From contig NZ_FNKP01000001.1 of NCBI RefSeq assembly GCF_900099835.1, positions 124,001 through 188,000 on the forward strand: a stretch of DNA of 64,000 bases, in the 5' to 3' direction. This document shows positions 36,075-44,073 of this stretch, piece by piece. This DNA is from Paraburkholderia fungorum. Its GTDB lineage: Bacteria > Pseudomonadota > Gammaproteobacteria > Burkholderiales > Burkholderiaceae. Every line of letters starts with the position of its first letter. The first letter of the stretch is position 1. Both the position numbers and the translations under genes were made by a program. The notes beneath the pieces were generated by a model. That model ran no database searches. It was not told where the DNA came from and saw only the letters and a list, made by a program, of their open reading frames with translations.

Positions 36075-36358
36075 TCGGTTCTCCCCTTTTTAGAACTGAT
36101 TCGATCGCAGACTAACTGCAATTATAAAAATTCGCAATGGACAATAATACCGATTTAGCGAGATATCCTCTGATAATTATTAAGCCGCGCTGAATCGTAA
36201 AGCAGCGTTTTATCTCGAAATAATCGGTAAAGCGCACTCCGCATTGACAATTCTTGACACTGGATTTCCCGGACTTTCCCTAGAATGCGCGCTCAAGACA
36301 TGCACCACTGTTGCGCTGTGCGTGTTTCCAGAAGCAACACTTTTTAGGAATACCAATC

Positions 36359-37099
36359 ATGCCGTTGTCAAAACGTCTGGTCGCTGAACTATTCGGTACT
36401 TTCTGGCTGGTGCTCGGAGGCTGCGGTAGCGCCGTGCTCGCCGCCAATTTCGCGGGTCCGGTTCACGGTCTCGGCATCGGCTTCGTGGGCGTGTCGCTCG
36501 CGTTCGGCCTGACCGTGCTGACCATGGCTTTCGCGATCGGCCACATTTCGGGCTGTCACCTGAATCCGGCGGTGAGCGTCGGCCTGACCGTCGCTGGCCG
36601 CTTCCCGGCTCGCGACCTGCCGCCGTACATCGTGGCGCAGGTAGTCGGTGCAGTACTGGGCGCGTTCGTGCTGTCGGTCATCGCGTCGGGCCAGCCGGGC
36701 TTCGATCTCGTGACGAGCGGCTTTGCCAGCAACGGTTACGGCGATCGCTCGCCGGGCCACTACTCGCTCGCCGCCGCGTTTGTTTGCGAAGTGGTGATGA
36801 CCGGCTTCTTCCTGTTCGTCATTCTCGGCGCGACCGACAAGCGCGCGCCGGCCGGTTTCGCGCCGATCGCCATCGGGCTGTGCCTGACCTTGATCCACTT
36901 GATTTCGATTCCGGTCACCAACACGTCGGTCAATCCGGCGCGCTCGACCGGCCCCGCGCTCTTCGTCGGCGGCGCAGCGGTGGATCAGCTGTGGTTGTTC
37001 TGGGTCGCGCCGATCATTGGTGCCGTGATCGCGGGCGTGCTGTATCCGCTAATTGCGGAGAGCCGCAGCGGTAATTCGCAAAAGCTCGCTCTCGATTGA
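36359..37099 (+). CDS. aqpZ: Aquaporin Z
   Basis: Water-channel protein of the inner membrane, 246 residues with six hydrophobic spans. Both asparagine-proline-alanine loops are present: HLNPAVSVG in the first half and [11 protein letters not shown] in the second. The narrow selectivity Arg follows the second NPA, as in water-selective AqpZ. The ATG at 36359 has AGGAA at suitable distance. Upstream, TTGACA (36254-36259) and TAGAAT (36281-36286) are seen but with a 21-base spacer, so the promoter assignment is doubtful. A strong terminator follows. Confidence 0.95.
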   Translation: MPLSKRLVAELFGTFWLVLGGCGSAVLAANFAGPVHGLGIGFVGVSLAFGLTVLTMAFAIGHISGCHLNPAVSVGLTVAGRFPARDLPPYIVAQVVGAVLGAFVLSVIASGQPGFDLVTSGFASNGYGDRSPGHYSLAAAFVCEVVMTGFFLFVILGATDKRAPAGFAPIAIGLCLTLIHLISIPVTNTSVNPARSTGPALFVGGAAVDQLWLFWVAPIIGAVIAGVLYPLIAESRSGNSQKLALD

Positions 37100-37149
37100 T
37101 TCGCAATTGCGCATTCAAAGGCAATGCGAAGTTAATTCAGCGGTAATTT

Positions 37150-37180
37150 AAAGCGGGCGCTACGGCGCCCGCTTTGTTTT
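37150..37180 (+). terminator. Terminator after aqpZ
   Basis: AAAGCGGGCGC (37150-37160), loop TACG, and the perfect complement 37165-37175 followed by GTTTT. Confidence 0.9.
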
Positions 37181-37277
37181 GGTGCAAAACTGCGCGCGAT
37201 GCCGGTCAATCCGGCAATGCGTATATGGCCCCGCTGCTAGAATCGGGCGACTTTCCAAGCTCGCATAGGTGCTACCG

Positions 37278-37985
37278 ATGAATCGTTTCCGCGGATTGCT
37301 GCATGGCCTCCTACTCTCCGTCGGCGGCTTGTGTGCGGGCTCGCTTGCCCTCTCCGCCGCTCCCGCCAACGCTGCGGATAGCAATACCGAAACGATCGTC
37401 TTCGTGCGACACGGCGAAAAACCTGCGCAAGGTTACGGCCAGCTCAACTGCCAGGGGCTCAACCGGGCGCTGGCTTTGCCTGCGGTGATTGCAGCCAAAT
37501 TCGGCAAACCCGATCTGATTTATGCGCCCGATCCGGGTCAGCAAAAGGACGATAGCGGCCATCCTTATTACTACATTCGTCCGCTGGCGACGATCGAGCC
37601 GACCGCCATTCAATTCCAGATGCCCGTGCAAACGCCCTACGGTTTTGCGCAGATCGACCAGTTAGGGACGGCGCTCGTTAATCCGGCGAACCGCAACAAG
37701 CTGATCGTCGTGGCCTGGGAGCACAAGCTGATCGTGAAACTATTGCGGCAGATGCTGGCCGCTCATGGCGGCAACGCCGCCGACGTGCCGAAATGGCAGA
37801 GCGACGACTTCGACAGTATCTATATCGTCAAGCTCGACTGGCAAAACGGCACTGCGCGGGCGAGCTTCAAACATGACCAGCAGGGATTGAACGGTCGCGC
37901 GACGGATTGCCCCTGCGCTGCTCTGCCGGGCGCATCGGCGGTGGGATCGGCTGAATCAGCGGCTTCTGCGAGTGCGGCGCATTAA
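37278..37985 (+). CDS. Exported histidine phosphatase-superfamily protein
   Basis: Predicted periplasmic protein of about 235 residues with a signal peptide (RGLLHGLLLSVGGLCAGSLALSAAPANA). The phosphatase-superfamily RHG motif is present as FVRHGEKPAQG, giving the catalytic His. A second conserved His is likely that in VVAWEHKLIVKLL. LIYAPDPG corresponds to the usual SPL/R region but is altered. The substrate is unknown. The start may be GTG 37269 or ATG 37278; the ATG is preferred for spacing from AGG. The C terminus is Ala/Ser-rich. Confidence 0.8.
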   Translation: MNRFRGLLHGLLLSVGGLCAGSLALSAAPANAADSNTETIVFVRHGEKPAQGYGQLNCQGLNRALALPAVIAAKFGKPDLIYAPDPGQQKDDSGHPYYYIRPLATIEPTAIQFQMPVQTPYGFAQIDQLGTALVNPANRNKLIVVAWEHKLIVKLLRQMLAAHGGNAADVPKWQSDDFDSIYIVKLDWQNGTARASFKHDQQGLNGRATDCPCAALPGASAVGSAESAASASAAH

Positions 37986-38270
37986 TTGGGTAATACAGAT
38001 GTAAGCCGGAATTACGCGCACTGCAGCGTAAATCGCGCCAAATTCGGCTCCGCCCGTTATTTGAATTGAGTTAATCAGTCGCAAACGCTTATTAGACGCG
38101 GCTTGTAGCCAGCCTCATGCGATTCCCGGCTCATTTCGGCCACGCTTCATCAGCCTTTCAAATCCTGCGACGATGCTTGCAGTCCGTAACATCTCGTCGC
38201 AGTCCCCATCCGGCTGAGTGCGTACATTGGTCCTGTGCGACAAACATACGTCGCCTCACAGGAGAACAAC

Positions 38271-38567
38271 ATGAAACGCATCGTCACTCATTTGCTGGTT
38301 GCTGCCGGACTCGCTGCGGGCGCATGCGGTGTCGCGCAAGCCCACACGGATCTGAATATCGGACTGTCGCTCGGCGCACCGGTTTATGCACAGCCGGCGC
38401 GCGTCTACGCGGCGCCGGAGCCCGTGTACTACGGGGGTTGGGATCATCGTTACGACCATCGCGACTATTATCGCGGCGACCATCGGTATGACCGTGGCTG
38501 GAACCACGACGACCATCGCGGCGGACGCGATGATCACGGCGATCGCCGTGGTGGGTGGCACGGTTAA
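38271..38567 (+). CDS. Small secreted His/Asp/Arg/Tyr-rich protein
   Basis: A protein of 98 residues with a clear signal peptide (MKRIVTHLLVAAGLAAGACGVAQA) and a mature part that becomes almost entirely His, Asp, Arg, Tyr and Gly after residue 60 (for example DHRYDHRDYYRGDHRYDR). Such tails could bind metal or polyanions; no function is established. A strong AGGAG site precedes the ATG. It stands alone, 285 bp after the phosphatase gene, and ends before a long hairpin shared with the convergent HAD gene. Confidence 0.75.
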   Translation: MKRIVTHLLVAAGLAAGACGVAQAHTDLNIGLSLGAPVYAQPARVYAAPEPVYYGGWDHRYDHRDYYRGDHRYDRGWNHDDHRGGRDDHGDRRGGWHG

Positions 38568-38610
38568 TCGCGCTTCTGAATCCAACATGTGATTCAACTT
38601 GCGCAGCCGC

Positions 38611-38646
38611 ACCGGCCCGCTTCCACTACCGTGGAAACGGGCCGGT
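38611..38646. terminator. Bidirectional hairpin between convergent genes
   Basis: A long stem (38611-38619 with 38638-38646, continuing inward as TTCCAC/GTGGAA around loop TACC) with one mismatch separates the small secreted protein gene from the convergent HAD gene. No clear T tract is present on either side. Confidence 0.65.
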
Positions 38647-38657
38647 TGCATTCTGGA

Positions 38658-39479
38658 TCAGGACGTTAGTTCGTCGTCGAGCGAAAACAGCTTGCGCAGA
38701 TGATGCGCGACGCCCGCTTCGAAGTTGTTGCCGATACGCGGCACGTTCGGCAGACGCTTGATGAGGTCGGGATTGGCGTTGTTCATCATGAACGGATGCC
38801 CCGCCGTTTCCAGTAGATCGATGTCGTTCATGTTGTCGCCGAAAGCCACGCATTGTGACGCATCGAAGCCAAGACGCTCGAGCACGATCTGCAGCGCGCG
38901 GCCTTTCGAGACGTTCGCCGTCATCACTTCGAGGCAGTCCGGAAGCGAGTAGGTCACGTACAACGCGTCGCCGAATTCGCGTTCGAGATTTTCGGCGACT
39001 TGCGCGAGATCGGCCGGGTCGCCGATGTACAGCACCTTCGCGATGTCGACGCCGTCGTGTTTCGGCAAATCGGCGACTTCGTATGTAAAGCCCGAATCCT
39101 GGTGAAATTTCAGCAATTCAGGCGCATGGCGGTCGATCAGCCACGCCTGATCGGCGAACAGATTGACGATCACGCGGCCATGCGTGCCGACGATTTCCGG
39201 TTGCACCAGTTTCTTGACGATGGCCGGCGGCAGATCGTCGGCGTGAATCACGGTGTTGTCCGGCGCGTGAATACGCGCGCCGTTGGACGTAATCAGATAC
39301 GGACTGATGCCCAGAACGTCGCGAATACCGGCGACATCGCAATAGTGACGCCCGGTTGCGATCACGAACCGCAGGCCGTCGCTTTCCAGTTTGCGCACGG
39401 TGGCGATTGTGAACGGATCTACCTGGTGATCCGCGTTGAGCAGCGTGCCGTCGAGATCCGTGGCGATGACTTTGTACAT
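38658..39479 (-). CDS. Cof-type HAD-superfamily phosphatase
   Basis: Haloacid-dehalogenase-superfamily phosphatase with a C2 (Cof) cap, 273 residues. Motif I IATDLDGTLLN supplies nucleophile Asp8 and acid/base Asp10. Motif II (FVIATGRH) and the late motif VAFGDNMNDIDLL complete the site. Members act on sugar phosphates, flavin or pyridoxal phosphates; the substrate is not predictable here. It lies 109 bp upstream of convergent-free space before the BadF-type kinase gene in the same direction, so the two could be co-transcribed. Confidence 0.9.
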   Translation of the reverse strand: MYKVIATDLDGTLLNADHQVDPFTIATVRKLESDGLRFVIATGRHYCDVAGIRDVLGISPYLITSNGARIHAPDNTVIHADDLPPAIVKKLVQPEIVGTHGRVIVNLFADQAWLIDRHAPELLKFHQDSGFTYEVADLPKHDGVDIAKVLYIGDPADLAQVAENLEREFGDALYVTYSLPDCLEVMTANVSKGRALQIVLERLGFDASQCVAFGDNMNDIDLLETAGHPFMMNNANPDLIKRLPNVPRIGNNFEAGVAHHLRKLFSLDDELTS

Positions 39480-39588
39480 GGTATGAGCAACCCGGCAGCG
39501 TCAAATTGCGTATTTTACCGTTGCCGGTCGTGTCTGCTGGATTGCGATTGGGGCCGCCGCACGCAGTCGCGATCGCAGTCAGCCGCCC

Positions 39589-40470
39589 TCAGCTCGCGAG
39601 GCGTGCTGCTTCGCGTTGGGCCAACCGCAATCCACCGTGCGCCGAATCGGCAAGAGGTTCACGCAACCGCGCCTGATAGATTTGTGGCACGTATTCGCGC
39701 AACGGCGCGCCGAGGCCGCCGCACAACGCGACCGGCAGCGTTCCCGACGGATCGAGCGCGGCGATCATCTTGCCGATTTCGGCCCCCGCCTCGCCCAGCA
39801 ACCGCGCGGCAAACGGATGCGCGCGGTGCTCCACGGCAATGCGCGCAAGGCTTGCATAAGCGGTCTGATTGGCCGCGCAAAGCCAGACGACGAGGCTATC
39901 GAGATCATGTGCGCCGATGTGTGCGAGGAGCGCCTGAGCAAGCTCGTCGTTGGGACCGCGTCCGTCGAGCGCGTGCTGCGCATACACGATCACCCGCAGC
40001 CCGAGCCACGCGCCGCTCGCTTCGTCGCCCGATGGGAACCCGTAGCCGCTAACCGTGCGGCACTCGCCATTTGCGTCGAGAACGGCCGCCACGCTGCCCG
40101 TACCCAACGCGACGATCACACCAGGTTCGCCGCCGTGCGCGCCCAGCAACGTGGTGAAGGAGTCCTGCTCCACGGCGAGTCCTGCCAACTTGGGCGCGCT
40201 CGCGTGAAATCCGGCGAGCCAGTCCCGATTGTTGGCGCCCGCCAGTCCGCAACCAAGCACGCAGCGCGACCAGTCGAGCGCCAGGCCGGCCCGTGCGAAC
40301 GCATCGACACAGCCGGCCTCGATGGATTGCCACGCCCGCTCGATACCGAGGCCCAGCCCCGACGGCCCGCTAGCGGCCTGCGAGAGTTCACGGCCGTGCG
40401 CGTCGCCGAGGACCACGCGGGTGCCGGTGCCACCGCCATCAATGCCGATCAGAAAGAAGTCGTTGTTCAT
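39589..40470 (-). CDS. BadF/BadG-type ATPase domain kinase (N-acetylglucosamine kinase-like)
   Basis: ASKHA-fold kinase of 293 residues. The phosphate-1 motif LIGIDGGGTGTRVVLGD is at the N terminus. ALGTGSVAAV is phosphate-2 and VALCGGLGAPL the adenosine motif. Single-domain members of this size usually phosphorylate glucosamine or N-acetylglucosamine; that specificity is inference only. It lies in the same direction as the downstream HAD phosphatase gene. Confidence 0.82.
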   Translation of the reverse strand: MNNDFFLIGIDGGGTGTRVVLGDAHGRELSQAASGPSGLGLGIERAWQSIEAGCVDAFARAGLALDWSRCVLGCGLAGANNRDWLAGFHASAPKLAGLAVEQDSFTTLLGAHGGEPGVIVALGTGSVAAVLDANGECRTVSGYGFPSGDEASGAWLGLRVIVYAQHALDGRGPNDELAQALLAHIGAHDLDSLVVWLCAANQTAYASLARIAVEHRAHPFAARLLGEAGAEIGKMIAALDPSGTLPVALCGGLGAPLREYVPQIYQARLREPLADSAHGGLRLAQREAARLAS

Positions 40471-40610
40471 CGAATCGAGTGAGTTTTGTGAGTGAATAGC
40501 GCATAGCGTGGCAGGTCATTTTCAATCCTGCAATTGGCCGAATGGCTGACTTGCGGCGCACGCGGCTTCAGCTATGCTGGCGAGCGACATGACTACGCGG
40601 GAGCGCGACA

Positions 40611-41210
40611 GTGACACAGCAGCGATGCAACTGGGTATCGAGCGAAGCGCTCGCACAGTATCACGACGAAGAATGGGGTGTCCCCTCGCGCGACGATCAG
40701 CACCTGTTCGAAATGCTCGTGCTGGAGGGCGCGCAGGCGGGCCTGTCATGGTCGACGATTCTCAACAAGCGGGCCGGCTATCGCCGCGCTTTTGCCGATT
40801 TCGACATCGACAAGGTCGCGCGTTTTACGCCGAAACACGTCGATGCGCTGGTGGCGGACGAGAGCATCGTGCGTCACCGGGGCAAGATCGAAGCGGCCAT
40901 CAACAACGCGCGCGCCGTGCAGCAAATTCAGGCCGAACACGGCTCGCTGGCCAATTTCATATGGTCTTTCGTCAACCAGACGCCGATTCAGAACGAATGG
41001 GCGTCATATAAGCACGCGCCGGCATCGACGGAAATTTCTGACGCGTTGAGCAAAGCGCTTAAGCGCTACGGCTGCAAGTTCGTGGGATCGACCATCTGCT
41101 ACGCGTTCATGCAGGCGATCGGCATGGTGAACGATCACGAGACGACTTGCATGTGTCGCGCGCGATGCGTGGCACTGGGCAAGAAGGGACGCAATCGCAA
41201 GGCGGGTTGA
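40611..41210 (+). CDS. tag: DNA-3-methyladenine glycosylase I
   Basis: Base-excision repair enzyme removing 3-methyladenine, 199 residues. It aligns along its length with E. coli Tag: CNWV and YHDEEWGVP at the N terminus, LFEMLVLEGAQAGLSW, RHRGKIEAAINNARA in the helix-hairpin-helix region, SKALKRYGCKFVGSTICYAFMQA. Structural zinc ligands appear as Cys6, His18 and the His/Cys of NDHETTCMC. Translation starts at GTG 40611 with GGGAG upstream. It is a monocistronic housekeeping gene, divergent from the BadF-type kinase. Confidence 0.95.
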   Translation: MTQQRCNWVSSEALAQYHDEEWGVPSRDDQHLFEMLVLEGAQAGLSWSTILNKRAGYRRAFADFDIDKVARFTPKHVDALVADESIVRHRGKIEAAINNARAVQQIQAEHGSLANFIWSFVNQTPIQNEWASYKHAPASTEISDALSKALKRYGCKFVGSTICYAFMQAIGMVNDHETTCMCRARCVALGKKGRNRKAG

Positions 41211-41608
41211 ATGGGCGCTGGAGCCGCGCCGCTTAGTGCCGCGTCTCTAACAAAAGCACGCTGCCCAGGGAAAATCCTGAACGCTGCGTTACTTAAATGA
41301 CGGCTGCCCGATTCACAAGGCCAGGCGGTTGAATGCGAGTGTCGCTCCAGCACGGAACGCGGCTCGAAAATGCCGCGCGCCAAAGTCCTGCTGAGCTTCT
41401 CGTGCATTCAGGTCGTTATACATTTATGAGCGCATCAGATGCGACGCCCGTTGTCCCGCCAATGACGCAACGCTAAAACGCGCCAAACCCGGGAATTGAA
41501 GGCGTTTCACGGCGTTAGTCCGGGCATGACAAAACGACCCACGCCCGATACTGCTACTCATGCGCTCAAACAACGAATAACCGCTGCGGCAAGCACGGGA
41601 GACCAACC
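41211..41608. other. Intergenic region
   Basis: These 398 bp between tag and the CxxC-protein gene contain a short perfect palindrome CGCATC-A-GATGCG (41431-41443), a GGGAG ribosome site at the right end and no recognisable promoter, repeat or coding sequence. Confidence 0.4.
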
Positions 41609-42034
41609 ATGACAACACTCAACTTCCTGACGCATCAGGACATTTTCGATCAGGCCGTGAATCACCTGTTCGACCAGAAACGCGCCGCTCTGCTACCACG
41701 TGGCGGCGGAGCTTACCGCGGTTATTGCGGCGGCTGTCCGGTCGGCAATTTCATCAAGCCACGGGATTACATGACCGCGATGGAAGGCATCCCCGTGCGG
41801 TTTATCGGTAAAACGCCCATCGAAGTGCCCGCATATATGGATGTCGGCGTATCTGCGCTGAAAAAGGCGCTTTTGCGCGCGCGAATCAATGTGTACGACC
41901 CGACTACCGTGAACCTGCTCAGTTGCCTGCAAAACGTGCACGACGTATTCGGCACGTGGGAATGGCGCGAGCGTCTAGGCTCGATTGCGCGTCAATTTGG
42001 GTTGTCGGCTGAACGGTTGAAGAGCGCCGCTTGA
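41609..42034 (+). CDS. Conserved-looking protein of unknown function with CGGC motif
   Basis: Not recognised. 141 residues, probably cytoplasmic (no signal or membrane segment). A Gly/Cys cluster GGGAYRGYCGGCPVGNFI near residues 30-48 has a CxxC pair that could bind metal or be redox-active. The rest is helical (ALKKALLRARINVYDPTTV, CLQNVHDVFGTWEWRERLGSIARQFG). The ATG has GGGAG upstream, and codon use resembles the neighbours, so it is likely a real gene. It is monocistronic. Confidence 0.65.
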   Translation: MTTLNFLTHQDIFDQAVNHLFDQKRAALLPRGGGAYRGYCGGCPVGNFIKPRDYMTAMEGIPVRFIGKTPIEVPAYMDVGVSALKKALLRARINVYDPTTVNLLSCLQNVHDVFGTWEWRERLGSIARQFGLSAERLKSAA

Positions 42035-42183
42035 CGATTCGCGATGTGTGGTGACGTTAGACGTCGTCACACATCACTGCATTTATTGCCTATCGCCCGA
42101 TAATTAGCGGCGAATGGCACCCAATTCCCCCATCTCTCCGACGCCCCTTACGCTCGGCACTCAAAAACGACCGCCCAAAAGCA

Positions 42184-42223
42184 AAACGGCGATGTGGCTT
42201 CTTTCGAAGCTCACACCGCCGTT
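42184..42223 (-). terminator. Terminator downstream of rpsU
   Basis: On the minus strand a long stem (AACGGCG arm at 42223-42217 with CGCCGTT at 42190-42184, inner GCTTC/GAAGC) closes on a GAAA tetraloop and runs into TTTTGCTTTT. It lies about 20 bases after the S21 stop. Confidence 0.85.
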
Positions 42224-42243
42224 CGGCGTACGGAAAAGCGTGC

Positions 42244-42456
42244 TTAGTGCAGCTTTTTCGGCAGCATCTGGCTGCGCAGGCGCTTGTGCAGACGCTTCAC
42301 AGCAGCTGCCTTCTTACGCTTACGAGCCGTAGTCGGCTTTTCGTACGATTGACGCTCACGCAGTTCAGCGATCAGGCCATTCTTTTCGATTGCGCGACGA
42401 AAGCGGCGAATCGCCACTTCGAACGGCTCGTTTTCCTTCAGAAGAATCGTCGTCAT
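42244..42456 (-). CDS. rpsU: 30S ribosomal protein S21
   Basis: Small-subunit ribosomal protein of 70 residues needed for initiation on natural mRNAs. The sequence [21 protein letters not shown] and the Lys/Arg-rich tail ([19 protein letters not shown]) are diagnostic. It is not next to dnaG or rpoD as in enteric bacteria, so it may be an additional or relocated copy; burkholderias often carry more than one. It ends at a strong terminator. Confidence 0.96.
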   Translation of the reverse strand: MTTILLKENEPFEVAIRRFRRAIEKNGLIAELRERQSYEKPTTARKRKKAAAVKRLHKRLRSQMLPKKLH

Positions 42457-42828
42457 GTAATTCCTAACTCAATCACTTGATACGGGTTAATTTGCGTGGC
42501 GGGAGTCCGCTCACGCGCCGGCCCTCCGGTCGTTTCAGTTCATGGCCAGTAACAGGCAAACGCGGGGAAACCCCGGCCAAACCACGAATGAAACGAGAGG
42601 CAAAGCGGCCACGGAGGCCGGAAAAGAGAGGTGGGGAGCTCACCGCGGAACGCGGACAGACGTACTTCAAAGCCGCGCCTGCTGCCGTTTCGCCAACCTT
42701 TCATCAATGCTTTTTCAACATGAAGACACACTGACGAAACAGGCAAAGATCTCAATTCACTCCCGATGATATCAGGAAACTCTCCATCGTACCAGGGGTT
42801 TACGGATTGCGCCAGGCCTCTCGCGCGA
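42457..42828. other. rpsU leader / intergenic region
   Basis: 372 bp between the aldo/keto reductase stop and rpsU start. It is GC-rich and contains several small hairpins (for example CGGGG-AAA-CCCCG near 42570). A long structured rpsU 5' leader is possible. I see no coding sequence or clear promoter boxes. Confidence 0.4.
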
Positions 42829-43770
42829 TCAATTACTTGCTTCGTCCAGCTCGCGAATATCGTCGCCGGTCAGCATCAGGTGGACGGCGGCCGCGAGGCT
42901 TTTGAGCTGATCCACCGAGGTTGCGCTGGCAATCGGTGCCGTCACGCTGGGACGAGCGATCAGCCACGCAAGCGCGATCGTGGCCGGCGTGCTGCCGTGC
43001 CGTTCGGCGACACGATCGAGCGCGGCCAGAATGCGCAAACCGCGTTCGTTCAGATATTTCTCGACCCGGCTGCCGCGCGCCTTATTCGCCAGATCGGCCT
43101 GTGAACGATATTTGCCTGACAAAAACCCACTCGCGAGGCTGTAATACACGACCGCGCCCAGCTGGTTGGCGAGCACCACCGGTTCGATGTCGCGCTCGTA
43201 TTCCGCGCGGTCGTACAGGTTGTACTCGGGTTGCACCAGCTGATATTCGGGGAGTCCGTGCTCGCGCGACACCGCCAGCGCCTCCTCGATGCGCGCGCCG
43301 CTATAGTTCGACGCGCCGATCACCCGCACTTTGCCCGCATCGACCAGCTTCTGATAAGCGCCGAGCGTCTCGGCCAGCGGCGTTTCAGTGTCGTCGTCGT
43401 GGGAAAAATAGACGTCGATGTAATCGGTTTGCAGGCGACGCAGCGAATCTTCAACGGCTGCCTGAATGTTCGCCGCCGACAAACCCTTGCGCTGCGGCAA
43501 CTTCGACACCTTGGTCGCCAGCACGATCCTGTCGCGCTTGCCACTCTGCCGGAACCACTTGCCGATGATGGTCTCCGACTCGCCGCCCTGGTTGCCCGGC
43601 ACCCAGGCCGAATAGACGTCGGCGGTATCGATGAAATCGAGTCCGGCATCGACGAACGCATCGAGAATCGAAAACGACGTGGCTTCGTCGGCAGTCCAGC
43701 CGAATACATTACCGCCGAACATCAACGGTGCGACCTGCAATTCAGAACGCCCAATCCTGCGTTTTTGCAT
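42829..43770 (-). CDS. Aldo/keto reductase
   Basis: NADPH-dependent oxidoreductase of the AKR superfamily, 313 residues from the ATG at 43770 (GGAGAAG upstream). The TIM-barrel signature pieces are present: DFIDTADVYSAW (Asp and Tyr of the catalytic tetrad), LATKVSK (Lys), YFSHDDD (His), then EYQLVQPEYNLYDR, and the cofactor loop LARPSVTAPIASATSVDQL. Physiological substrate unknown. It reads away from fliC, so the 303-bp gap holds two divergent promoters. Confidence 0.93.
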   Translation of the reverse strand: MQKRRIGRSELQVAPLMFGGNVFGWTADEATSFSILDAFVDAGLDFIDTADVYSAWVPGNQGGESETIIGKWFRQSGKRDRIVLATKVSKLPQRKGLSAANIQAAVEDSLRRLQTDYIDVYFSHDDDTETPLAETLGAYQKLVDAGKVRVIGASNYSGARIEEALAVSREHGLPEYQLVQPEYNLYDRAEYERDIEPVVLANQLGAVVYYSLASGFLSGKYRSQADLANKARGSRVEKYLNERGLRILAALDRVAERHGSTPATIALAWLIARPSVTAPIASATSVDQLKSLAAAVHLMLTGDDIRELDEASN

Positions 43771-44073
43771 GACTTCTCCGGGATCAATTACAAGAAAGAC
43801 GAGAGAGCGAATGAGAATACGCCGTCTTTGAATTAGCTGCAGTGCGTCCGGCAATCAACTGTAATCCCGGGCTGTAACCCAGGCTACGCGCGGCTTTCAA
43901 CCTCATTCGCGGCACCTTTCCCGCAAAACAATTGGGTCTCAATTGCATAAAGTCTCTCAAGTTTTTTTTAGGCGGGCCGACATCCTTCACTGAGGCGGCC
44001 AGCAATGAACATGTGCTTCCGCCGATGCCAACACTGGCAGGTTTAGGGCTAATGCCTCTACAGGAGAATTTTC
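43771..44073. other. fliC upstream region
   Basis: 303 bp between the aldo/keto reductase and fliC. It contains the fliC sigma-28 promoter (43957-43983) and a leader of about 80 bases with the AGGAG ribosome site just before the start. A promoter for the reductase is not evident. Confidence 0.6.
43957..43983 (+). promoter_or_regulatory. Sigma-28 promoter of fliC
   Basis: TCAAGTTT (43957-43964), exactly 11 bases, then GCCGACAT (43976-43983). This is a close match to the sigma-28 consensus, located 90 bases upstream of the flagellin start. Confidence 0.88.

Noticed and set aside
36254..36286. Sigma-70 promoter for aqpZ (TTGACA and TAGAAT)
   Set aside because: Good hexamers but the spacer is 21 bases, too long for a normal sigma-70 promoter, so it is mentioned only as doubtful.
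43948..43983. TAAA at 43948 as the -35 element of the fliC promoter
   Set aside because: It is 24 bases from GCCGACAT; the TCAAGTTT at 43957 gives the exact 11-base spacing and was chosen instead.
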